Source: Phreatobacter sp. (GTDB taxonomy: Bacteria > Pseudomonadota > Alphaproteobacteria > Rhizobiales > Phreatobacteraceae). Taken from it: a stretch of 64,000 nt of DNA. Every line of letters begins with the position of its first letter. The first letter of the stretch is position 1. The translations under genes were made by a program, and so were the position numbers. The notes beneath the pieces were generated by a model, which ran no database searches, was not told where the DNA came from, and saw only the letters and a program-made list of their open reading frames with translations. The DNA lies in contig NZ_JALHMP010000018.1 in the NCBI RefSeq assembly GCF_022843985.1, forward strand, positions 1 to 64,000, read 5' to 3'. Shown here one piece after another: positions 57,706-64,000 of the stretch.

Positions 57706-57816
57706 TGGCGGGGGAGCGATTTTCTTGGTGCAATCGCCCAGAGCCGGTGTTATGAGGCCGCGCCCGAGGGATGACTTGCATCCACCGGGTCGAGAAGCTA
57801 TTTCGAGCGGCCCTCG

Positions 57817-57901
57817 GCGGGCGTGGTGGAATTGGTAGACACGCGGGATTTAGGTTCCCGTGGCGAAAGTCGTGGGGGTTCAAGTCCCTCCGCCCGCACC
57901 A
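57817..57901 (+). tRNA. tRNA-Leu, anticodon UAG
   Basis: Acceptor GCGGGCG pairs with CGCCCGC and CCA is encoded. The anticodon stem CGGGA/TCCCG encloses TTTAGGT, giving anticodon UAG, which reads CUA and other CUN codons. A long variable arm (class II) and a TTCAAGT T-loop are present. It lies 43 bases upstream of tig. Confidence 0.96.
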
Positions 57902-57944
57902 TCCTGCCGGCCGCGCCGATCATGAACACGAAAGAAACGAAGCC

Positions 57945-59303
57945 ATGCAGGTGACCGCCACCCTGTCCGAAGGTCTGAAGCGCGAATTCCGCGTGGTGGT
58001 TCCTGTGACCGACCTTGCGGCCCGCGCCGATGCCCGCCTCGACGACCTCAAGGGCCGCGTCAACATCAACGGCTTCCGCCCGGGCAAGGTGCCGACCGCC
58101 CATCTGAAGAAGCTCTATGGTCGCGCCGTTCTGGCCGAGACGATCGAGGCGCTGGTCGGCGAAGCCAACCAGAAGATCGTCGCCGACAACGGCTTCAAGC
58201 TCGCCCAGGAGCCCTCGGTGAAGCTGCCCGAGGCCGAGGCCGAGGCGAAGGCCGTCTTCGACGGCACCGCCGACCTCGACTATACGGTCGCCTTCGAGGT
58301 GCTTCCGACGATCCAGCTTGCCGACTTCAAGGGCATCAAGGTCGAGCGCCCGGTGGTCGAGCCGGCCGAGGCCGACGTCCAGGCGATGCTGGAGACCATG
58401 GCCAAACAGAACCGCCCGTTCGAGGCCAAGCCCGCAGGCGCGACCGCCGAGAGCGGCGACCGTCTCACCATCGGCTTCGTCGGCACGATCGACGGCGAGA
58501 AGTTTGAGGGCGGCACGGACGAGGACATCCAGCTGGAGCTTGGCTCCAACTCCTTCATCCCGGGCTTCGAGGACCAGCTCGTCGGCGTCAAGGCCGGTGA
58601 GGACAGGGTCGTGAAGGTCAAGTTCCCGTCGAACTACATGGCGGAAAACCTCGCCGGCAAGGACGCCGAATTCGCCGTCACGGTGAAGGCGATCGAGAAG
58701 CCGGGCGAGCGCGCCATCGACGAGGAGTTCGCCAAGTTGGTGGGCTTCGAGGATCTCGCCAAGCTGAAGGCCGCCGTCTCTGACCGGCTGAAGAGCGAGT
58801 ATGCGGCCGCCTCGCGCCGCAAGGTGAAGCGCGCCCTGCTCGATGCCCTCGACGAGAAGCATGCGTTCGACCTGCCGCAGACGCTGGTCGACCAGGAGTT
58901 CGAGAGCGTCTGGCGTCAGGTCAGCCAGGATCTCGAATCCCGCGGCAAGACCTTCACCGATGAAGAGACGACCGAGGAGAAGGCGCGCGCCGAATACCGC
59001 GCCATCGCCGAGCGCCGCGTCCGTCTCGGCCTCGTCCTTGCGGAAATCGGCGAGAAGGCCCAGATCAAGGTCAGCGACGAGGAAGTGTCGCGCGCCGTGG
59101 TCGAGCGGGCGCGCCAGTTCCCCGGTCAGGAGCAGCAGGTCTGGGACTATTACCGCAAGACTCCCGAGGCGCTGGCTTCACTCCGCGCCCCGATCTTCGA
59201 GGAGAAGGTCGTGGACTACATTCTCGAACTCGCCGACGTGACCGAGAAGCCCGTCTCAAAGGATGAGCTGTTCAAGGATAACGACGACGAGGAAGCCGCC
59301 TGA
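57945..59303 (+). CDS. tig: Trigger factor (ribosome-associated chaperone)
   Basis: Trigger factor binds the ribosome exit and helps nascent chains fold, with peptidyl-prolyl isomerase activity. The 452-residue protein has the ribosome-binding domain with the signature GFRPGKVP, an FKBP-type isomerase domain (about 160-245, with GDRLTIGFVGTIDGEKFEGG and IPGFEDQLVG), and the C-terminal helical chaperone arms, ending in an acidic tail. MQVTATLSEGLKREF fixes the ATG at 57945. tig-clpP-clpX-lon is a conserved order in this class. Confidence 0.96.
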   Translation: MQVTATLSEGLKREFRVVVPVTDLAARADARLDDLKGRVNINGFRPGKVPTAHLKKLYGRAVLAETIEALVGEANQKIVADNGFKLAQEPSVKLPEAEAEAKAVFDGTADLDYTVAFEVLPTIQLADFKGIKVERPVVEPAEADVQAMLETMAKQNRPFEAKPAGATAESGDRLTIGFVGTIDGEKFEGGTDEDIQLELGSNSFIPGFEDQLVGVKAGEDRVVKVKFPSNYMAENLAGKDAEFAVTVKAIEKPGERAIDEEFAKLVGFEDLAKLKAAVSDRLKSEYAAASRRKVKRALLDALDEKHAFDLPQTLVDQEFESVWRQVSQDLESRGKTFTDEETTEEKARAEYRAIAERRVRLGLVLAEIGEKAQIKVSDEEVSRAVVERARQFPGQEQQVWDYYRKTPEALASLRAPIFEEKVVDYILELADVTEKPVSKDELFKDNDDEEAA

Positions 59304-59335
59304 AGGGCGCTGCGACCGGACAATTCCTTGTGAGG

Positions 59336-59367
59336 GAAGGGCCGCCGCGTGCGGCCCTTCGCTTTTT
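59336..59367 (+). terminator. Terminator of tig
   Basis: GAAGGGCCGC and GCGGCCCTTC form a perfect 10-bp stem around CGCGT, followed by GCTTTTT. It separates tig from clpP. Confidence 0.88.
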
Positions 59368-59473
59368 CGGGAAACCGGGCGGTTTCACCGCGGATGCGCA
59401 TTGCCGTTAGGATGGCGTCAAAGAGATTCGGGCGATGCTCCGCCCGAATCACGATCCCGAAGGACCGAAGACG

Positions 59474-60109
59474 ATGAGAGACCCGCACGACACGCTGATG
59501 AACTACCTGGTGCCGATGGTGGTCGAGCAGACCAACCGCGGCGAGCGGTCCTACGACATCTATTCCCGTCTCCTGAAGGAGCGGATCATCTTCCTGTCGG
59601 GCCCGGTCGAGGATGGCATGGCGACGCTGATCGTCGCCCAGCTGCTGTTCCTCGAGGCGGAAAACCCGAAGAAAGAGATCAACATGTATATCAACTCACC
59701 GGGCGGTGTCGTCACGGCGGGCATGTCGATCTACGACACGATGCAGTTCATCAAGCCGGCCGTCACCACGCTGTGCATGGGCCAGGCCGCCTCGATGGGC
59801 TCGCTCCTGCTCACCGCCGGCGCCAAGGGCCAGCGCTTCGCCCTGCCGCATTCGCGCATCATGGTCCACCAGCCCTCGGGCGGCTATCGCGGCCAGGTGA
59901 CCGACATCCTGATCCATGCCGAAGAGGTCAAGGAACTGAAGCGGCGCCTGAACGAGGTCTATGTGAAGCACACGGGCCGGACGCTGAAGGAGATCGAGGA
60001 GGCGCTCGAGCGCGACAATTTCATGTCGGCGCAGAAGGCGCAGGAGTTCGGCCTCATCGACAAGGTCATCGAGGAGCGGGCCGAGGAAGCCGAACCCGCC
60101 AAGGCCTGA
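59474..60109 (+). CDS. clpP: ATP-dependent Clp protease proteolytic subunit
   Basis: ClpP is the serine peptidase ring that degrades proteins delivered by ClpX or ClpA. The 211-residue protein has the catalytic triad S107 (in GQAASMGS), H132 (in MVHQPSGG) and D181 (in EEALERDNF), and the NSPGG oxyanion strand. [19 protein letters not shown] fixes the ATG at 59474. clpX lies about 290 bases downstream with its own leader. Confidence 0.97.
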   Translation: MRDPHDTLMNYLVPMVVEQTNRGERSYDIYSRLLKERIIFLSGPVEDGMATLIVAQLLFLEAENPKKEINMYINSPGGVVTAGMSIYDTMQFIKPAVTTLCMGQAASMGSLLLTAGAKGQRFALPHSRIMVHQPSGGYRGQVTDILIHAEEVKELKRRLNEVYVKHTGRTLKEIEEALERDNFMSAQKAQEFGLIDKVIEERAEEAEPAKA

Positions 60110-60128
60110 CGATGGTCCCTGGGCGGAC

Positions 60129-60166
60129 GGGATGGCGGGTGCCGCCATCCCCCCGGTGTCACTTTT
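60129..60166 (+). terminator. Possible clpP terminator
   Basis: GGGATGGCGG and CCGCCATCCC form a perfect 10-bp stem with a GTG loop. The T-rich stretch (CACTTTTGGG) comes about 10 bases later, so it is an imperfect terminator. Confidence 0.45.
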
Positions 60167-60400
60167 GGGTCACCACGGGCGGTCCGCCCTTTGCATAGAC
60201 TGATCCGAATGCGCCTGCGGTCCCTAGATGAACCGCATGTGACGAAATAGCGTTAATCCTTTCTTGATCCCGCGGTGCGCACCATGGTTGGCTACGGAGC
60301 CAATCGGCGCACCGGGGGGCCGAGGCACCGAGAGACCCGATGGGGTCTCGCGTCAGACGATCCTGATCCCAAGGGTGACGGGTTGCGTTGGAGAGAGATG
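60167..60400. other. Leader region of clpX
   Basis: No separate gene. A perfect hairpin GAGACCC-GATG-GGGTCTC lies at 60332-60349, and an AT-richer patch with GTTAATCC and CTTGATCC (about 60250-60275) is the likeliest promoter area. The frame of clpX is open back to 60275 but lacks conserved residues. Confidence 0.4.
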
Positions 60401-61657
60401 ATGAGCAAGGCCGGCAGCGACGCGAAGAACACCCTTTACTGTTCCTTCTGCGGCAAGAGCCAGCACGAGGTCCGCAAGCTGATCGCCGGGCCGACGGTGT
60501 TCATCTGCGACGAGTGCGTCGAGCTCTGCATGGACATCATCCGCGAGGAATCGAAGTCGTCGCTGGTCAAGTCCAAGGACGGCATCCCGACGCCGAAGGA
60601 AATCTGTAAGGTCCTCGACGATTACGTGATCGGCCAGTTCCACGCCAAGCGCGTCCTGTCCGTGGCAGTCCACAACCACTACAAGCGCCTCAATCACGCG
60701 ACCAAGCACAACGACGTCGAACTGTCGAAGTCGAACATCCTGCTGATCGGGCCGACCGGTTCGGGCAAGACGCTGCTCGCGCAGACCCTGGCGCGCATCC
60801 TCGACGTGCCCTTCACCATGGCCGACGCGACGACGCTCACCGAGGCAGGCTATGTCGGCGAGGATGTCGAGAACATCATCCTGAAGCTGCTCCAGGCCTC
60901 CGACTACAATGTCGAACGGGCGCAGCGCGGCATCGTCTATATCGACGAGATCGACAAGATCTCGCGCAAGTCCGACAACCCGTCGATCACCCGCGACGTG
61001 TCGGGCGAGGGCGTGCAGCAGGCGCTGCTGAAGATCATGGAGGGCACCGTTGCCTCGGTGCCGCCGCAGGGCGGGCGCAAGCATCCCCAGCAGGAGTTCC
61101 TGCAGGTCGACACCTCCAACATCCTGTTCATCTGCGGCGGCGCCTTCGCCGGCCTCGAGAAAATCATCTCGACCAAGGGGCAGGGGTCCTCGATCGGCTT
61201 CGGCGCCACCGTGCGCGCGCCGGAAGAGCGGCGCACTGGCGAGATCTTCCGCTCGGTCGAGCCCGAGGACCTGCTGAAGTATGGCCTCATCCCCGAATTC
61301 GTCGGCCGTCTGCCGGTACTGGCGACGCTGGAAGACCTTGACGAGGCGGCACTCAAGAAAATCCTCACCGAGCCGAAGAACGCGCTTGTCAAGCAGTACC
61401 AGCGCCTTTTCGAGATGGAGAATGTCGACCTCACCTTCCACGAGGACGCGCTCGGCGCGGTCTCGCGCAAGGCCATCGAGCGCAAGACCGGCGCCCGCGG
61501 CCTCAGGTCCATCATGGAGAGCATCCTGCTCGACACGATGTATGACCTGCCCGGTCTCGAGGGCGTCGAGGAGGTGGTGATCTCTGACGAGGTCGTGCAG
61601 GGCAAGGCCCGGCCGCTCTACATCTATGCGGAAAAGGAGAAGGCGCAGAGCGCCTGA
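60401..61657 (+). CDS. clpX: ATP-dependent Clp protease unfoldase ClpX
   Basis: ClpX unfolds tagged proteins and feeds them to ClpP. The 418-residue protein has the N-terminal C4 zinc-binding domain (C14, C17, C36, C39), Walker A GPTGSGKT, Walker B VYIDEIDK, and the ClpX-specific [16 protein letters not shown]. The pore-loop tyrosine lies in [10 protein letters not shown]. Tandem ATGs at 60398 and 60401 follow [17 protein letters not shown] is the usual start. Confidence 0.97.
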   Translation: MSKAGSDAKNTLYCSFCGKSQHEVRKLIAGPTVFICDECVELCMDIIREESKSSLVKSKDGIPTPKEICKVLDDYVIGQFHAKRVLSVAVHNHYKRLNHATKHNDVELSKSNILLIGPTGSGKTLLAQTLARILDVPFTMADATTLTEAGYVGEDVENIILKLLQASDYNVERAQRGIVYIDEIDKISRKSDNPSITRDVSGEGVQQALLKIMEGTVASVPPQGGRKHPQQEFLQVDTSNILFICGGAFAGLEKIISTKGQGSSIGFGATVRAPEERRTGEIFRSVEPEDLLKYGLIPEFVGRLPVLATLEDLDEAALKKILTEPKNALVKQYQRLFEMENVDLTFHEDALGAVSRKAIERKTGARGLRSIMESILLDTMYDLPGLEGVEEVVISDEVVQGKARPLYIYAEKEKAQSA

Positions 61658-61680
61658 TTCCCGGTCCGGTATTGTCGGCG

Positions 61681-61708
61681 AGGGCGGGTCCGTGGGCCCG
61701 CCCTTTGT
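61681..61708 (+). terminator. Probable clpX terminator
   Basis: AGGGCGGG and CCCGCCCT form a perfect 8-bp stem around an 8-base loop that can pair further, followed by TTGTCGTT, a weak T-tract. Confidence 0.6.
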
Positions 61709-62048
61709 CGTTCAGGGACAGGGCGACAGCCTGTGGCAACGTGGATTTCCGCAGCGTTTGAAATGGCTTCGGCCTCCGGCCTTTCGTCGCCTTGACACCC
61801 GGGGTGTGCAGCGCCACCTAATGAATACCGACAGACCCCCGGGCAGGGATTTGTGCCCGAGGTCGGCCAAGCGCGTCGAGACCTCCGAGCAAGCCGCAGA
61901 GCTTCCGGGCCGGCCTCAATCCCGCCGCCGTCCCCGCGCGACAAAAGCGTAAAGCCGCGTGACCCTGCCAGGAATCATCCGAGCGCCGCCGTCGGCGCGG
62001 GCCCGTGAGGGCCGCATCGCGGCGTGTCGAGGAAAGGACGAGTGAACC
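61709..62048. other. Region upstream of lon with a candidate promoter
   Basis: About 340 bases without a supported gene. CTTGACA at 61791-61797 and CCTAAT at 61817-61822 are separated by 19 bases and could form a heat-shock-type or sigma-70-like promoter. An imperfect-centred palindrome ACACCC-G-GGGTGT (61795-61807) overlaps it. GAGGAAAGG just before 62040 provides the lon ribosome site. Confidence 0.4.

Positions 62049-64000
<1,952 letters not shown>

Overview
The window looks like chromosome of a high-GC alphaproteobacterium of the order Hyphomicrobiales (Rhizobiales). This rests on the paired porins with a CDTYGAGFFFIPGTDTC signature, the HdaA homologue, the glnB-glnA pair, the tig-clpP-clpX-lon order and two Hyphomicrobiales-style palindromic repeats. 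The genus cannot be fixed from sequence reading alone. Nearly all of it reads as ordinary core and metabolic DNA. The only clearly foreign patch is the left 1.8 kb.

Layout. 1-1840: the tail of an IS5-type transposase, an AT-richer stretch with a textbook promoter, and a complete tyrosine recombinase. 1860-5330: two porin genes head to head, ending in matching terminators and forming a large inverted repeat like the Brucella omp2a/omp2b pair; the left copy has lost the normal start region. 5690-16540: an OmpA-type protein with three internal repeats, aspS, an alpha/beta hydrolase, a CDP-alcohol phosphatidyltransferase, a PerM-type permease, hdaA, ppk1 and ppx. 16650-24350: an FMN reductase behind a palindromic operator, pccA, tRNA-Leu(GAG), an orphan peptide-type binding protein, a polysaccharide deacetylase, a broken mgtE and an RraA-like gene. 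24400-36000: a GH25 lipoprotein and a leucine-degradation set (ivd, mccB, mccA) interleaved with unrelated genes. 36000-44750: small conserved genes, ctaA, metY, and a CoA-related group (crotonase, CoA-binding protein, thioesterase, acyl-CoA ligase) plus a GST. 44790-52410: rplM-rpsI, a small two-repeat protein, and several exported or poorly known proteins including PhoX. 52520-54332: glnA and glnB with a candidate sigma-54 promoter. 54660-57700: NAD(P)HX repair enzyme, a cupredoxin-fold protein without copper ligands, and a 48-residue membrane protein. 57817-64000: tRNA-Leu(UAG), tig, clpP, clpX and the first 650 codons of lon.

How the genes work together. ivd, mccA and mccB catalyse consecutive steps of leucine breakdown, and pccA belongs to propionyl-CoA use. 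tig, clpP, clpX and lon form a folding and proteolysis block. ppk1 and ppx make and degrade polyphosphate next to hdaA, which controls DnaA. glnB and glnA form a nitrogen-assimilation unit.

No CRISPR array, toxin system, secretion cluster, phage structural genes or biosynthetic cluster was found, and I do not see a clearly new multi-gene system. The items most worth checking are the recombining porin pair with its rebuilt leader, the mgtE deletion, the composite integrase, the two-repeat small protein, and a gene whose start appears to be supplied by a repeat element.
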